A DNA stretch of 64,000 nt from Alteromonas oceanisediminis (GTDB lineage Bacteria; Pseudomonadota; Gammaproteobacteria; Enterobacterales; Alteromonadaceae), in the NCBI RefSeq assembly GCF_018474025.1, contig NZ_JAHCTA010000011.1, positions 48,560 through 112,559 on the forward strand, in the 5' to 3' direction. The translations under genes were made by a program, and so were the position numbers. A model generated the notes under the pieces. It had not been told where the DNA came from. It worked only from the letters and a program-made list of their open reading frames with translations, and did not search any database. This document shows, piece by piece, positions 37,162 to 47,575 of the stretch (positions are counted from its first letter, which is position 1; every line of letters begins with the position of its first letter).

Positions 37162-37663
37162 CTTTTCCTCCTATAAATCGATTGTTAACTTGTTTATGTT
37201 CGTCATTTCTTTGATTATTTAAAACACTATTGGCACCGAGCTGCTGCCTCATTAACGATTGTAAAATTGACATTCTTTGTTCAAGATAAAACAAATGCTC
37301 ATCTACCGTATTTCCCATGACTACAAAATCGCCCCCTGCTATACCGCTGTCGATAAGAACGAGACTTCGTTGAAGGCCATTTGTGTACGTTTCTTCCAAA
37401 TGTGCTTTGTGTCGCAGATCCGTTTCACTTTGGAGCCTCTTCTCAATATTCGTTAAATAAATTTCCATCATCTTCATATGCTCAACGATGAGAGTTTGCC
37501 TTTCAGAGACGTCGTTGATCCGTTGTATGCGTTGCATTAGTGCATCCATGACACGCTCGTTACTTCGCAGCATATCATCCGCGCTGATCGACGTTTGAGC
37601 AGCAGCAAATGTCGCGGGTAACAACCCTCCGACGAACAGTAATGACAGTAGTACTTTGTTCAT
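37076..37663 (-). CDS. Exported helical protein, possibly metal-related
   Basis: A signal peptide (MNKVLLSLLFVGGLLPATFA) precedes a helical protein with scattered Met and His (EHMKMMEIYLTNIEKRLQSE). The frame overlaps the next gene by 86 bases, and the overlapped tail (SRSQSRCIRGEFSRTAFKVG) looks non-native. A one-base shift would stop at TAG just before the next ribosome site, so the true end may be near 37175. Function unknown; the context is the copper operon. Confidence 0.55.
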   Translation of the reverse strand: MNKVLLSLLFVGGLLPATFAAAQTSISADDMLRSNERVMDALMQRIQRINDVSERQTLIVEHMKMMEIYLTNIEKRLQSETDLRHKAHLEETYTNGLQRSLVLIDSGIAGGDFVVMGNTVDEHLFYLEQRMSILQSLMRQQLGANSVLNNQRNDEHKQVNNRFIGGKDERSRSQSRCIRGEFSRTAFKVGWYYRR

Positions 37664-37673
37664 TTTTTAATCC

Positions 37674-38327
37674 TTAATTAGTACTTGAAACGTTTGAAAT
37701 ACCCATACGGGGAAACCAACCGGGCGTCGTTTGTTTATAGTGTCTGTAGCTATCACCAAACTCGGATTCAGCTTGCTGCTCTTCTCGTGTGGCGAGTCGA
37801 ACATAAACAACAATAAGAATTGGAAACATAAGTAAGGTTGGCAGTGTTGGCCATTGCAATAAAAAGCCAAACATGATCAGTATAAATGCAACATATTGAG
37901 GATGCCGGCAGCGCGCGTACCATCCTGTAGTGGCTAAACTATGCGACTTTTGCGCGTGGTGAAGGACGCTCCAAGAAGCGGATAATAAAAAGAAACCTAA
38001 AATGATGATCACATTGCTTAAGATGTGTAATACATCCCAGTGAGCATCGCCGGATAGCCCCAGCAAGGTATGCCACAAATGACCGTTTTCATGCGCTAAA
38101 AAGTCTACCCCTGGATAACTTTCCGCTAACCACCCTGACAAAAAGTATATTGTCAGGGGGAAACCATACATTTCGGTAAATAAGGCCACGATAAAAGCGG
38201 AAAAGACACCTAGGCTTCGCCAATCTGTTTTCGACTTCGGCTTGATGAAACTAAACGCAAAAAAGATAAAAATGGCTGAGTTTATGATGACTAGTGCCCA
38301 GAGCCCATAATCAGAATCACCGTGCAT
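37674..38327 (-). CDS. Membrane methyltransferase-family protein (isoprenylcysteine/PEMT-like)
   Basis: A 217-residue protein with about five TM segments and a C-terminal SAM-binding-type motif (TGWYARCRHPQYVAFILIMF; then ATREEQQAESEFGDSYRHYK) as in the isoprenylcysteine carboxyl methyltransferase/NnrU-like family. Such genes often accompany copper P-type ATPases. A second, broken member of the same broad family is the IS66 target at 14-17 kb. Substrate unknown. The start overlaps the DUF2933 gene by 11 bases. Confidence 0.8.
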   Translation of the reverse strand: MHGDSDYGLWALVIINSAIFIFFAFSFIKPKSKTDWRSLGVFSAFIVALFTEMYGFPLTIYFLSGWLAESYPGVDFLAHENGHLWHTLLGLSGDAHWDVLHILSNVIIILGFFLLSASWSVLHHAQKSHSLATTGWYARCRHPQYVAFILIMFGFLLQWPTLPTLLMFPILIVVYVRLATREEQQAESEFGDSYRHYKQTTPGWFPRMGISNVSSTN

Positions 38328-38640
38328 TATTATTCTCCGTTTTATGTTTTCCTTTACGGGCTTGCTCTAACCCTTCGATATAGCCTTTTCGATATTGCTC
38401 ATTGTCCTCGGTTTGTTCTTTAAATGTCTTTTCGGTGTGATCATGTGTTTCATGTCCTTTGCCATGACTGCCGTGCATAAGAATGTGCATGACAGGGCAC
38501 AACAACAAGATCAAGTAAGGTAAATACGGGAACACATGCTCACCATGCTCAACCAGCAAGAAGTAGCTCGCGGCGGTAATAAGGCCTATGGCAGACCAAC
38601 CAATGGGTGTGCGCCAGAAAGGGACTTTTTGTTTATTCAT
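38317..38640 (-). CDS. DUF2933 membrane protein
   Basis: Two TM segments (about 15-30 and 37-52) are followed by HGSHGKGHETHDH, a His-rich stretch able to bind metal, and a charged tail. DUF2933 proteins are recurrent in copper-transport clusters and this one lies in the merR-copA operon. Role unknown. Confidence 0.8.
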   Translation of the reverse strand: MNKQKVPFWRTPIGWSAIGLITAASYFLLVEHGEHVFPYLPYLILLLCPVMHILMHGSHGKGHETHDHTEKTFKEQTEDNEQYRKGYIEGLEQARKGKHKTENNNAR

Positions 38641-38686
38641 AATACACCTCGCTTTGGTATCGTTTACGTTAATAAAAAGCGTTTAA

Positions 38687-39043
38687 TCACTTGATCATCA
38701 ACGTGCCACGATACATTTGCATCTGACAATGAAATGGGTAAACGCCGGCGCTGGAAGCAGGAATAGTGACAGTCACTCGCTTGTTAAGCGCTAATGTTTC
38801 ATTGATATCCAACTCCGGGATCAATAACGTTTCTGCACAGGGCGTTGCATCTTCTCTGACGAACATAAGCTGAACGGATTGATGCGCCGGCACCGTGATA
38901 TTGGCAGGCTGATACACGCCGTCTTTTACAAGGACTTCGATACTGCCGTCTTTTATCTGGGTTGATTGAGCTTGGTAAAGCCAAAACCACCAAACAATAA
39001 GCCCAATTAGAATAAGCCCTGTTAAATTAATCCATATCATCAT
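38687..39043 (-). CDS. Membrane-anchored cupredoxin-like protein
   Basis: An N-terminal TM helix (about 5-25) is followed by a cupredoxin fold with VYQPANITVPAHQSVQLMFV and a C-terminal copper-site motif GVYPFHCQMQMYRG (Cys and His, with Met-rich end). It probably holds copper at the periplasmic face and hands it to or from the P-type ATPase encoded ten bases upstream. Confidence 0.8.
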   Translation of the reverse strand: MMIWINLTGLILIGLIVWWFWLYQAQSTQIKDGSIEVLVKDGVYQPANITVPAHQSVQLMFVREDATPCAETLLIPELDINETLALNKRVTVTIPASSAGVYPFHCQMQMYRGTLMIK

Positions 39044-39052
39044 TGTGTTCTC

Positions 39053-41401
39053 CTAGTGCTCTTTCGCTTTAAATAGACGTAATCGGTTAGCATTGGTCAC
39101 CACCGTTAGTGATGAGAATGCCATCGCTGCACCAGCAATGACTGGGTTAAGCAGTATCCCTAAGAATGGATAAAATACGCCTGCCGCAAATGGTATTCCG
39201 GCGACGTTATAGATAAATGCGCCAAAGAGGTTTTGCTTGATGTTACGTAGTGTTGCTTTGCTCACGGCAATTGCATCCGCTAACCCATGTAGGGAGCCGC
39301 GCATCAACGTTATATCCGCACTTTCTATCGCTACATCAGTCCCAGTCCCAATCGCAAAGCCGACGTTGGCATGAGCAAGGGCCGGTGCGTCATTGATCCC
39401 ATCACCGGTCATACCCACAATTTCGCCTTCACGTTGAAGCTCAAGTATTTTGTTTGCCTTATCTTCCGGCATCACTTCGGCAACGTAATCTGCAATCCCC
39501 GCTTTTCGGGCGACGGCTTTTGCGGTCAGTCGATTATCCCCGGTTAACATCACAACTCGTATCCCGTTATGCTGTAGCCGCTTTATCGCATCTATTGAGT
39601 CAGATTTTATTGGGTCAGCGACGGCAATTACGGCAACTAATGTAGAATCAATAGCAAAATACATAGGGGTCTTTGCATCCGCTGCTAACCTCTGCGCTTT
39701 GTCGATGTAATGATGAAGCTCTATCCCTTGGTCTATCATCAATTTTTCATTTCCAAATAGCAGGCGTTGAGAATTTAGCATGGCTTCAACCCCCTTCCCC
39801 GCAATGGACTGAAAATCAGTAACGGAATGGATCGGCACACCTTGCTCCTTTGCAGATTCAACGATCGCCATGGCAAGTGGATGCTCAGAACCAGACTCAA
39901 GGCTAGCCGCCAAAGAAAGCACGTCGTTGTGACTATGATCTGAAGCTATAACGACATCTGTTACTTTAGGGGCCCCCTCAGTAATAGTGCCTGTTTTATC
40001 TAGAACCATAGTGGTTATTTTTGAGGCAGATTGCAGCGCTTCGCCGTTTCGGATAAGAACCCCCGCTTCAGCCGCTTTTCCCACACCGACCATCACCGAC
40101 ATCGGTGTGGCCAAACCCAACGCGCAAGGGCAGGCAATAATCAGTACTGTGGTCGCAGAAACGATTGCAAAAGCAACTTCAGGAGATGGACCAAAATTCA
40201 GCCAGACCAGCGCACTGATCACGGCAATGATCATGACGACCGGTACAAAATAGGCGGAAATCATATCTGCTAATCGACCAATAGGCGGTTTAGAATTTTG
40301 TGCGCGTTTTACCATGTTAATAATTTGAGCAAGCGCGGTATCTTTTCCCACGCGCTCTGCTCGAAAGACGATAGAGCCTGATTTGTTGATCGTGCCGGCA
40401 ACGACCTCATCGTCTTTTCGTTTTTCTATGGGCATGGGTTCACCCGTTAGCATTGATTCATCAATACTTGTCTGGCCCTCGACAACTAAGCCATCAACAG
40501 AGATGCGTTCCCCAGGGCGAACCCGGATAAGATCATTTAACAGAACATCTTCAATCGGAATATCTATATCATGCCCATCACGAATGACGCGAGCTGTTTT
40601 GGCTTGTAAACCAATCAGTCGTTTAATTGCCTCGGACGTTTTACCGCGTGCTTTTATCTCAAGCGCTAAGCCTAAATTAATGAGACCAATGATCATGGCT
40701 GTTGCTTCAAAATAGACATGCCGCGCCATTTCAGGCACATATCCGGGGAAAAACACAACGACCATAGAGTACAACCAGGCTGTTCCTGTCCCCAATGCAA
40801 TCAAAGTATCCATGTTCGCGGCGTGATTTTTAAAGGAGTTCCAAGCACCTACATAAAAATGCCGACCAGAAAACACCATAACACCCAATGTCATGATCCC
40901 TACAATCAACCACACGATCCGCTCAGTGGTCGTGTTGACGCTCATTTCCCCCGTCACCAAGCCATAAAGCATAAGTGGTACACCCAGAGATAATGCAATG
41001 ACCATGTCTCGCATTAGTTTTTTATAATATGCCCAGTCCGCCTGTTCCTTTTCTTCAATAGCAGCCTCATCTGAATCCGTATTCGCTAATGTTGCGTTAT
41101 ACCCAGCTTGCTCTACCGCCTTAATCAATGCGTGGGAGGATGAACTGCCCAAAACCAACACCGTGCGTTCAGCAAAATTCATCTCAGCATTGGTGACACC
41201 AGAGACCTGTTTTAAGGCCGCTTCAATTTTAGACACACAACTGGCGCAACTTGCACCTTGGATATTAAGTTGTACCTCACCCGAAGACGCAGAGACTTGC
41301 TCAGCATGTGTTTCACTCTTGACCGCCTCATTAGCGGTTGATACTTTGTTGTCACCGCCACAACACGTATGGGCTTTCGCATTGTCTGTTTTTGAATTCA
41401 T
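39053..41401 (-). CDS. copA: Copper-exporting P1B-type ATPase
   Basis: A 782-residue pump with one N-terminal HMA domain ([17 protein letters not shown]), eight TM segments, the [10 protein letters not shown] ion motif, phosphorylation site [15 protein letters not shown] and [13 protein letters not shown] with a CxxC domain indicates Cu(I)/Ag(I) export from the cytoplasm. A Cys-rich stretch (TCCGGD) lies at the very N-terminus. It follows its MerR regulator by 24 bases. Not to be confused with the multicopper oxidase also called CopA (26475-28274). Confidence 0.95.
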   Translation of the reverse strand: MNSKTDNAKAHTCCGGDNKVSTANEAVKSETHAEQVSASSGEVQLNIQGASCASCVSKIEAALKQVSGVTNAEMNFAERTVLVLGSSSSHALIKAVEQAGYNATLANTDSDEAAIEEKEQADWAYYKKLMRDMVIALSLGVPLMLYGLVTGEMSVNTTTERIVWLIVGIMTLGVMVFSGRHFYVGAWNSFKNHAANMDTLIALGTGTAWLYSMVVVFFPGYVPEMARHVYFEATAMIIGLINLGLALEIKARGKTSEAIKRLIGLQAKTARVIRDGHDIDIPIEDVLLNDLIRVRPGERISVDGLVVEGQTSIDESMLTGEPMPIEKRKDDEVVAGTINKSGSIVFRAERVGKDTALAQIINMVKRAQNSKPPIGRLADMISAYFVPVVMIIAVISALVWLNFGPSPEVAFAIVSATTVLIIACPCALGLATPMSVMVGVGKAAEAGVLIRNGEALQSASKITTMVLDKTGTITEGAPKVTDVVIASDHSHNDVLSLAASLESGSEHPLAMAIVESAKEQGVPIHSVTDFQSIAGKGVEAMLNSQRLLFGNEKLMIDQGIELHHYIDKAQRLAADAKTPMYFAIDSTLVAVIAVADPIKSDSIDAIKRLQHNGIRVVMLTGDNRLTAKAVARKAGIADYVAEVMPEDKANKILELQREGEIVGMTGDGINDAPALAHANVGFAIGTGTDVAIESADITLMRGSLHGLADAIAVSKATLRNIKQNLFGAFIYNVAGIPFAAGVFYPFLGILLNPVIAGAAMAFSSLTVVTNANRLRLFKAKEH

Positions 41402-41425
41402 GAGCTACTCCCTCTCTAAATATGG

Positions 41426-41836
41426 TTATGATTTAAGTGCTGTGAAACCTTCAATCAAATGGCAAATCGTATCGGCCGTTGGATGCTGATCCGGTGTATT
41501 TTCCCATTCTGACATGGCTTTACGCATGCGCAGTCTTAGCTCATGCATGTCCTGATACCGCTGTTCAGTTTCTTTCAACCTTTGTTCAATAAGGCGCCGA
41601 ACCGTCGGGCATGGCGCGTTGGTTTGTGATGACGTGAACAGAATTTCCTTAATATCATTGACAGAGAAACCTAATGAACGCGCGCTTAAAATAAACCGTA
41701 GTCGTGTCACATCAGCGGGCCTGTAATACTTGTAACCATTGTGCGATTTACTTGGCACCAAAAACCCAATGCGCGTGTAATACCGTACGCTGTCCGCGCT
41801 GATCTCTAGTGCATCTGCAATCTGTTTAACGCGCAT
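41426..41836 (-). CDS. MerR-family copper/metal regulator (CueR/ZntR-like)
   Basis: N-terminal winged HTH (RVKQIADALEISADSVRYYT, then NGYKYYRPADVTRLRFI), dimerisation helix, and a C-terminal metal loop with DTICHLIEG plus another Cys near residue 73 (APCPTV). It is the first gene of the merR-copA-cupredoxin operon and should activate it through the 19-bp-spacer promoter just upstream (41913-41943). The metal is inferred as Cu from the downstream genes. Confidence 0.85.
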   Translation of the reverse strand: MRVKQIADALEISADSVRYYTRIGFLVPSKSHNGYKYYRPADVTRLRFILSARSLGFSVNDIKEILFTSSQTNAPCPTVRRLIEQRLKETEQRYQDMHELRLRMRKAMSEWENTPDQHPTADTICHLIEGFTALKS

Positions 41837-41912
41837 TTTAACGCTCCTCTTTTATCAACATCGATATGCGGTTAAGCACGCCTTTAATCCTATGTTCTAC
41901 TCTCACGTTACT

Positions 41913-41943
41913 AGGGTAAACCTGTGTGTTGCTCACAGGTCAA
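41913..41943 (-). promoter_or_regulatory. CueR-type promoter of the merR-copA operon
   Basis: The minus strand has TTGACC (41943-41938), a 19-base spacer and TACCCT (41918-41913). The spacer contains the dyad ACCTGTG ... CACAGGT (41940-41920), laid out like CueR-controlled copA promoters. The dyad could also act as a hairpin after hypE. Confidence 0.75.
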
Positions 41944-41954
41944 TACCTATTCTT

Positions 41955-43007
41955 TCAGCAAATCCTTGGAAGCGGCTCATCTTCGAGTTCATTCATGAAA
42001 CGTCTTCCTCCCATTGGCGTAACAATGGTCACGCGCCCTTTTGATTCGGTGTTTTTTACTATTACACCAATGTGTTCGGCTTGCTCCCCGTTTCGAATGC
42101 TCCGCCAGTGTGCTAGCACCTTACCGCTTATGTCAGGGGCAACAACAGCAACAATGCGTCCCTCACACGCTAAAATAAACGGATCAAAGCCTAATATTTC
42201 ACACACGCTTGCCACTTCAGGTCGCACCGGAATATTATTTTCAATTAACTCGATGTCGAAGCCTGTTTCATTAGCAACGTCATGGAGTAATACTGACAAC
42301 CCTCCGCGAGTTGGGTCACGCACAAAACGAACACCGTCCAAATGCTTGATTGGATCAATAAGAGGAACAACGCTTCCACAATCAGACTTTAGCTGACCTT
42401 GCAATCCATAGTCCTCGCGAGCAAGCAGGACACACGCACCGTGATCACCTATCGAACCACTAACCAGCACGTGATCGCCTGCCTTTATCAGACTGGTATC
42501 CCAAATAGGCGCATCTTGGCTGTCTCCAACACCCGTTGTATTGATATAAACGCCGCCACCACTGCCTTTCGGGACAACTTTCGTATCACCTGTTACAATG
42601 GCGACATTCGTTTCTGCGGCAGCTTGATGCATTCCATTAACGATTTGTTTCAATGTTGAAAGGGAAAAGCCTTCTTCAATAATAAATGCAGTACTGATGT
42701 ACCGTGGTGTTGCCCCAACGACTGCTAGATCATTGACGGTACCGTAAACACTCAACACGCCTACATTGCCGCCTGGAAATATTGGGGGGGATACAACGAA
42801 GCTATCCGTTGTTATACTCAGATAAGGACCATCAAAAGTTACTGTGGCGGCATCATGAAGCAGATCTAGATCTTTGTTCGCTTTATTTTTAAAAACATGA
42901 TCAATGAGTCTTTTTGTTAGTGTTCCGCCGTTCCCCTGAGCTAATTGAATAGATTCCGTGCCCAACGGCTCTGATGATGAATGATTGTTGCCCTCTGCGC
43001 TTTTCAT
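41955..43007 (-). CDS. hypE: Hydrogenase maturation protein HypE
   Basis: A 350-residue member of the PurM/ThiL-like family with GNGGTLTKRLIDHVF near the start and the ending EPLPRIC. The final Cys receives the carbamoyl group from HypF and is dehydrated to thiocyanate, the source of the CN ligands of the [NiFe] centre. Its ATG overlaps the hypF stop. It is the last gene of the hyp operon; a copper regulator promoter follows. Confidence 0.95.
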   Translation of the reverse strand: MKSAEGNNHSSSEPLGTESIQLAQGNGGTLTKRLIDHVFKNKANKDLDLLHDAATVTFDGPYLSITTDSFVVSPPIFPGGNVGVLSVYGTVNDLAVVGATPRYISTAFIIEEGFSLSTLKQIVNGMHQAAAETNVAIVTGDTKVVPKGSGGGVYINTTGVGDSQDAPIWDTSLIKAGDHVLVSGSIGDHGACVLLAREDYGLQGQLKSDCGSVVPLIDPIKHLDGVRFVRDPTRGGLSVLLHDVANETGFDIELIENNIPVRPEVASVCEILGFDPFILACEGRIVAVVAPDISGKVLAHWRSIRNGEQAEHIGVIVKNTESKGRVTIVTPMGGRRFMNELEDEPLPRIC

Positions 43008-45316
43008 TATGACCTCCGTGAACAGTATTCGTGGATTTGCCCAACACTTATGGCGGCATCGTTTAATGGCAAACTACTTGGAATAACCACATGAATGTCT
43101 GATTGTAAAAACCGTTGTGATATACCGTCACACAAAATGCGATTTTGGAAGACGCCCCCTGCCAATCCAATGTGGTCAAAATTATACTTTTTACGGCAAT
43201 GTAGGGTTACCTCCCATACCGTTTCAATTAACGAAGCGTGGAAATTTGCGGCACGAGTTTGAGGAGACACTTTGGGATCAAATAGTTCCGGTACCAATGC
43301 TCGCCAATCCATTTGAATAAATTCGTCGTTTTTCTGGACCAACGATAACGCCATAACCTTAGAGGGTGTCGACGCAACGCTTTCCAACATCATCGGCGCC
43401 TGCCCCTCATAAGAGACTTCGCTCTGTTCACAGCAGGCAAATGCCGCCGCGTCGAACAGTCTTCCCATTGAACTACTAACATGACAATTGAGTTCGTTTT
43501 GCCATGCGTTGTAGCTTAATTGTTGTGGATCAAATGGTTTAAAATCAATGCCGGTGAAATTAGTACCCCAAACTAGTGATGCTGCACTTCGCCACGGTTG
43601 ATTTGGAACCTTGTTGCCGCCTTGCAACTTCATAGGCGCTAATGAGGCAACGCGTTTCCAATTGCCCGGCGTCCCCCAAAAAACTTCCCCTCCCCACATC
43701 TCGCCATTCTCGCCTAATCCGGTTCCATCCCACACGAAAACCAAGCTTGGTGTCGATATTTCGGCAGCTAATGCCCACGCTGATGCGTGAGCGTGGTGAT
43801 GTAAAATTATGCTAGTCGGTAGTGCGCTGCCTTTGGCCCAACGCGAACTGATATAGCCAGGATGGCTATCGCTAAGAATACGCTGTGGATGAACATGATA
43901 GAGAGCTTGAAAGTCACTGATACATTTTTCAAAGTGCGCTTGCATTATCGGAGAATCGAGGTCGCCAATATGCGGAGTTACGATAAGTCGATTGTTCCAA
44001 GCTATTGCGACTGTATTTTTCTGATTCGCGCCAACAGCAAGCATTGGTTCCTGTACGGCATATGGCAATGATAATTCTAGCGGGCTTATACCCCGCCCCA
44101 GGCGAATAGGAATGGTGCCTGACTTAAGCGCTCGCAGCACAGAATCATCCAGTTTGTGAAAAATGTCTCGATTATGGTGCACGAAGATGTCTGCCAACAT
44201 CGAAAGGTGTTGCTGTGCCGATGACGTCGATGTGACCATCGGTTCACCGTACATATTTCCTGACGTAGCCACCATGGGGCGATTGAATTGCTGCATAATG
44301 AGTAAATGCAGTCCGCTGCACGGAAACATCACCCCCAAATCACGAAGCATGGGCGCTACGTTATCTGCAATGGGTACAGTCGATTGCTTTTTTGCAAGTA
44401 AAATGGGGCGTACGGGGCTTAGTATGAGCGCTCTTTGATGACTGTCTACAGCAACGCATTTATCTAACCAATCCTCATTTGTTACGTCTGCACTAGGCTC
44501 TGGGAGCATGACCGCGAAAGGTTTATCTGGTCTATTTTTACGCTGGCGTAAAAGGTCTACCGCTTCAGTGCTTTGTGCGTCACAGAGCAAGTGATAACCG
44601 CCTATACTTTTTAACGCGACAATTTTGCCTTGATTCAAATACGCGACAACCGTTGCTACAACATCAACATCGCCTTGCGCGACCACGCGCCCGCCGACAG
44701 TAGAACAAAATGCTTCAGGCCCGCATGCGCGACAGCTTATCGGTTGAGCATGAAAGCGCCTATCAGTTGGCGATTGATATTCTTTACGACACAACTCACA
44801 CATTGGAAATGCTGACATACTCATGTTCTTTCTGTCGTATGGCATTGCTCGCAGCATAGAAAATCGTGGACCACATGCACTGCAAGCGATAAAGCTATAA
44901 GTGCCACGCCGGTTTGTATTTGACAGTAACTCAGCTTTACACGCTCCACACAAATAGACATCTTTGGGGATTGATATCGTCCCGCACGCTATATCATGAC
45001 CGCTTTCTTTTATCGTGAATGAGTCTACATTACTCAGTTTAACCTTCTTCTTTTCCAGCAAGGATATGGAAACTAGCGACCCATTGTTCAGTAAGTCGAA
45101 TACAAATTGTTCAACGTCTGGCTCTTTGCCTTCAGCGTGTATTCGCACACATCCACAGTCGTTTTGTACCCAACCAACAATACTTTTTTCATACGCTAAG
45201 CAGTAAACTAACGGTCTGAACCCAACTCCCTGGATGACTCCAGTAATGTTCAACTCATAGGCGATAGTTTTACTCTTGTTCATATTGGCAATATATGTGC
45301 GGCCAGTCGTCATCAC
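43007..45316 (-). CDS. hypF: Carbamoyltransferase HypF
   Basis: A 769-residue protein with the domain order expected: acylphosphatase (TGVIQGVGFRPLVY, ~24-37), two zinc fingers (CGACKAELL...CSACG; CELCRKEY...CRACG, ~130-205), YrdC-like, and Kae1-like (HHHAHASAWALAAE). It makes the cyanide precursor from carbamoyl phosphate and passes it to HypE. The start overlaps the hypD stop in an ATGA pattern, so translation is coupled. Confidence 0.95.
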   Translation of the reverse strand: MMTTGRTYIANMNKSKTIAYELNITGVIQGVGFRPLVYCLAYEKSIVGWVQNDCGCVRIHAEGKEPDVEQFVFDLLNNGSLVSISLLEKKKVKLSNVDSFTIKESGHDIACGTISIPKDVYLCGACKAELLSNTNRRGTYSFIACSACGPRFSMLRAMPYDRKNMSMSAFPMCELCRKEYQSPTDRRFHAQPISCRACGPEAFCSTVGGRVVAQGDVDVVATVVAYLNQGKIVALKSIGGYHLLCDAQSTEAVDLLRQRKNRPDKPFAVMLPEPSADVTNEDWLDKCVAVDSHQRALILSPVRPILLAKKQSTVPIADNVAPMLRDLGVMFPCSGLHLLIMQQFNRPMVATSGNMYGEPMVTSTSSAQQHLSMLADIFVHHNRDIFHKLDDSVLRALKSGTIPIRLGRGISPLELSLPYAVQEPMLAVGANQKNTVAIAWNNRLIVTPHIGDLDSPIMQAHFEKCISDFQALYHVHPQRILSDSHPGYISSRWAKGSALPTSIILHHHAHASAWALAAEISTPSLVFVWDGTGLGENGEMWGGEVFWGTPGNWKRVASLAPMKLQGGNKVPNQPWRSAASLVWGTNFTGIDFKPFDPQQLSYNAWQNELNCHVSSSMGRLFDAAAFACCEQSEVSYEGQAPMMLESVASTPSKVMALSLVQKNDEFIQMDWRALVPELFDPKVSPQTRAANFHASLIETVWEVTLHCRKKYNFDHIGLAGGVFQNRILCDGISQRFLQSDIHVVIPSSLPLNDAAISVGQIHEYCSRRS

Positions 45317-46446
45317 TTCATCTCCACCTTTAGCGTATTCCCCTTCTTGATAAAATTTGTTATCGAACGCTCACCAGAGCTATACCAGATTCGGCAAGCC
45401 CCCTCATCAGACACCATACATGCGCCTTTAGGGGATGCTGGTTTGCATTCTTGACCAAAAAACGGGCACGCATCAGGTGCCATTTTTCCGAGGATCACTT
45501 TTTCACAGGGCGATGTGGTTTCAGGAACGTTTTGCTCACATTGCGAAGGGAAATCGACTGGTGCATAATCGTTTGTGGCGTCTAGGTGCGATAGTCTCGA
45601 AGCAAAGGAAAATCCAGAACCAGGAATAACACCAATTCCTCGCCAATGTGCGTCAACGATTGTGAACGCTTTATTGATTAGTGCTTTAGCTGCTGCATTG
45701 CCGTTTTGCTTTACCACTTCGGGATAGCGGTTACTCAGTGTGACGACTTTATTTGAACAATTACCGTTCAGGGTTTGGAGCGACAACAGCAAACTTTCTG
45801 GATGAAAACCAGCAATACTGACAGGCAAATTATGATGGTCGATTGCAAACTGCCATTCTTCACTACCCATAATAGTCGCAACGTGGCCTGGCGCAATCAG
45901 TGCATCAAAAGTATCCGATTGACTCTCAAGCACATGGGCAACCGCTGGCCAAGTAAGTCGTCCAGACAATAAAACTCTAAAGTTATTGGGTAAATCATTA
46001 AGCAGTGTTGCAGCAATCGGTGCCATAGTCGTTTCAAAACCAACAGCAAAAAACACAATAACCTTACGAGGTTCTTCCAATGCTATAGATACCGCTTCTT
46101 GCGGAGAGGATATCGGACGAATATCGGCCCCTTGATTTTTTGCGTCTATCAATGAGCTACAGCCACTAATTTCGTATTCGACTGGGACGCGAAGCATGTC
46201 ACCAAAACTAACGATAACGACATTTTCGTTGATGGCCAAGTGTATCGCGTATGCAATATCCTCTTCGGGGCAAATACAAACGGGGCACCCTGGCCCAGGT
46301 ATCAGATGAATATTGTGCTGAAACAACGTTCTAAAGCCAGCGCGCGTAATCGCACGCTCATGGCCACCGCAGACATTAAGAATACGAAACGGTTTTGAAA
46401 GCGAGGTATTCTTAATGTCACTTAGCAACGATTCAACACTGTACAT
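45313..46446 (-). CDS. hypD: Hydrogenase maturation protein HypD
   Basis: A 377-residue protein with the conserved CGGHERAITRAGFRTLF, PGPGCPVCICPEEDI and the C-terminal [4Fe-4S] Cys set (CPFFGQECKPASPKGACMVS, then CRIWY). With HypC it builds the Fe(CN)2CO unit. It lies six bases after hypB on the same strand. Confidence 0.95.
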   Translation of the reverse strand: MYSVESLLSDIKNTSLSKPFRILNVCGGHERAITRAGFRTLFQHNIHLIPGPGCPVCICPEEDIAYAIHLAINENVVIVSFGDMLRVPVEYEISGCSSLIDAKNQGADIRPISSPQEAVSIALEEPRKVIVFFAVGFETTMAPIAATLLNDLPNNFRVLLSGRLTWPAVAHVLESQSDTFDALIAPGHVATIMGSEEWQFAIDHHNLPVSIAGFHPESLLLSLQTLNGNCSNKVVTLSNRYPEVVKQNGNAAAKALINKAFTIVDAHWRGIGVIPGSGFSFASRLSHLDATNDYAPVDFPSQCEQNVPETTSPCEKVILGKMAPDACPFFGQECKPASPKGACMVSDEGACRIWYSSGERSITNFIKKGNTLKVEMK

Positions 46447-46452
46447 AAGATT

Positions 46453-47199
46453 TTAGACTCCGCTATTTTGCAACGACTGAGACTGATGAACTGTAATGGC
46501 ATGCGTAAAATAAGAAAACCAACGCTCTAGATGTTGACTGTTCAATGAAGACACTTCGAGAACGGGCGCATCGTTGCCCACTTTACGAAATGATTCAATC
46601 GCGCGAGGTACATTGAATTCATCGTGAAATTGCAAGTAATCGGTCTTAGAAATAAGCATGACATCCGCGGCACGAAACATCACTGGGTACTTTTCAGGCT
46701 TATCATCACCTTCTGGCACAGACAGCAAAATAATGTTTAAGTGCTGTCCTAAATCAAAACACGCTGGACAAATCAAATTGCCAACATTCTCTATAAACAA
46801 AACGTCTAGTTTTTGTAAGCTAAATCTTCCAAGTACCTTTTGCACCATACTGGCGTCCAAGTGACACCCTTGGCCCGTGGCGATTTGCTCCGCCTGCACG
46901 CCATGACGTCTAATTCTATTTGCGTCATTTTCAGTTTCGAGGTCGCCTTCAATCACCGCCATCGCGTATTGCGACTTAAGTGCACGTATCGTTTCTTCAA
47001 GTAGCCGGGTTTTTCCACTGCCAGGGGATGACATCAAATTAATCACCAGTACATTATGTGCGTCAAATAAAGCACGGTTTGCTATCGCTTGGCTGTCATT
47101 GTCGCTTTTTAAATTTGCGTGTACCTCAACGATATTTGCTGATGGCTTGTCAGTTTTCTCTGATTTTACTTGCGTTTCGCAACCACAGTTACCGCACAT
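46453..47199 (-). CDS. hypB: Nickel-insertion GTPase HypB
   Basis: The start at ATG 47199 is preferred since AGGAGAG precedes it and the product begins MCGNCGCETQ, the N-terminal Ni-binding CxxCGC motif. The P-loop SSPGSGKTRLLEE (~65-78) and GDLETENDANRIR follow. No poly-His stretch, so storage of nickel is unlikely. It delivers Ni to the large subunit with HypA. The frame upstream (to 47226) lies in hypA. Confidence 0.94.
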   Translation of the reverse strand: MCGNCGCETQVKSEKTDKPSANIVEVHANLKSDNDSQAIANRALFDAHNVLVINLMSSPGSGKTRLLEETIRALKSQYAMAVIEGDLETENDANRIRRHGVQAEQIATGQGCHLDASMVQKVLGRFSLQKLDVLFIENVGNLICPACFDLGQHLNIILLSVPEGDDKPEKYPVMFRAADVMLISKTDYLQFHDEFNVPRAIESFRKVGNDAPVLEVSSLNSQHLERWFSYFTHAITVHQSQSLQNSGV

Positions 47200-47575
47200 G
47201 TTTTCTCTCCTTTGATTCTGTAACATTGTCAGGTGCGATAAACTCTATTCGTTGCAAAATAAACTCATCGCCCTCAATGAGATCGGTTTGCCAAGCACCG
47301 CAGCTTGCACATAGGATATGATTCACCGAAACTCGGCTGAATTCGCCACACAATTTACAGCGTATCTTGATAGCGCTTGTGTCAATTCTAAGCGTTGCCT
47401 GATCGCCAATGGTGTGAGTTCTGCACGCCAAGAACGCATGGTGCAGCAAGTCAGGCTCAACACCTGACAGTGGGCCGACTTTGACGTGAACCAGACTGAC
47501 AGACTTATCCATGTTTGCTCGCTGGTGAACAGCGACTGTGTCAAGCAAGCTATAGCAAAGACTAAATTCATGCAT
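47189..47575 (-). CDS. hypA: Nickel metallochaperone HypA
   Basis: Starting at ATG 47575 gives the family's conserved MHEFSLCYSLLDTV (HypA starts MHE). The zinc site has two CxxC pairs (CKLCGEFSRV and CASCG). It overlaps the ends of hypC (8 bases) and hypB. The ATG at 47584 would add three residues not found in the family. Confidence 0.94.
   Translation of the reverse strand: MHEFSLCYSLLDTVAVHQRANMDKSVSLVHVKVGPLSGVEPDLLHHAFLACRTHTIGDQATLRIDTSAIKIRCKLCGEFSRVSVNHILCASCGAWQTDLIEGDEFILQRIEFIAPDNVTESKERKHVR

Noticed and set aside
40718..40993. Plus-strand ORFs opposite the copper ATPase
   Set aside because: No start signals; the minus-strand ATPase motifs span the interval.
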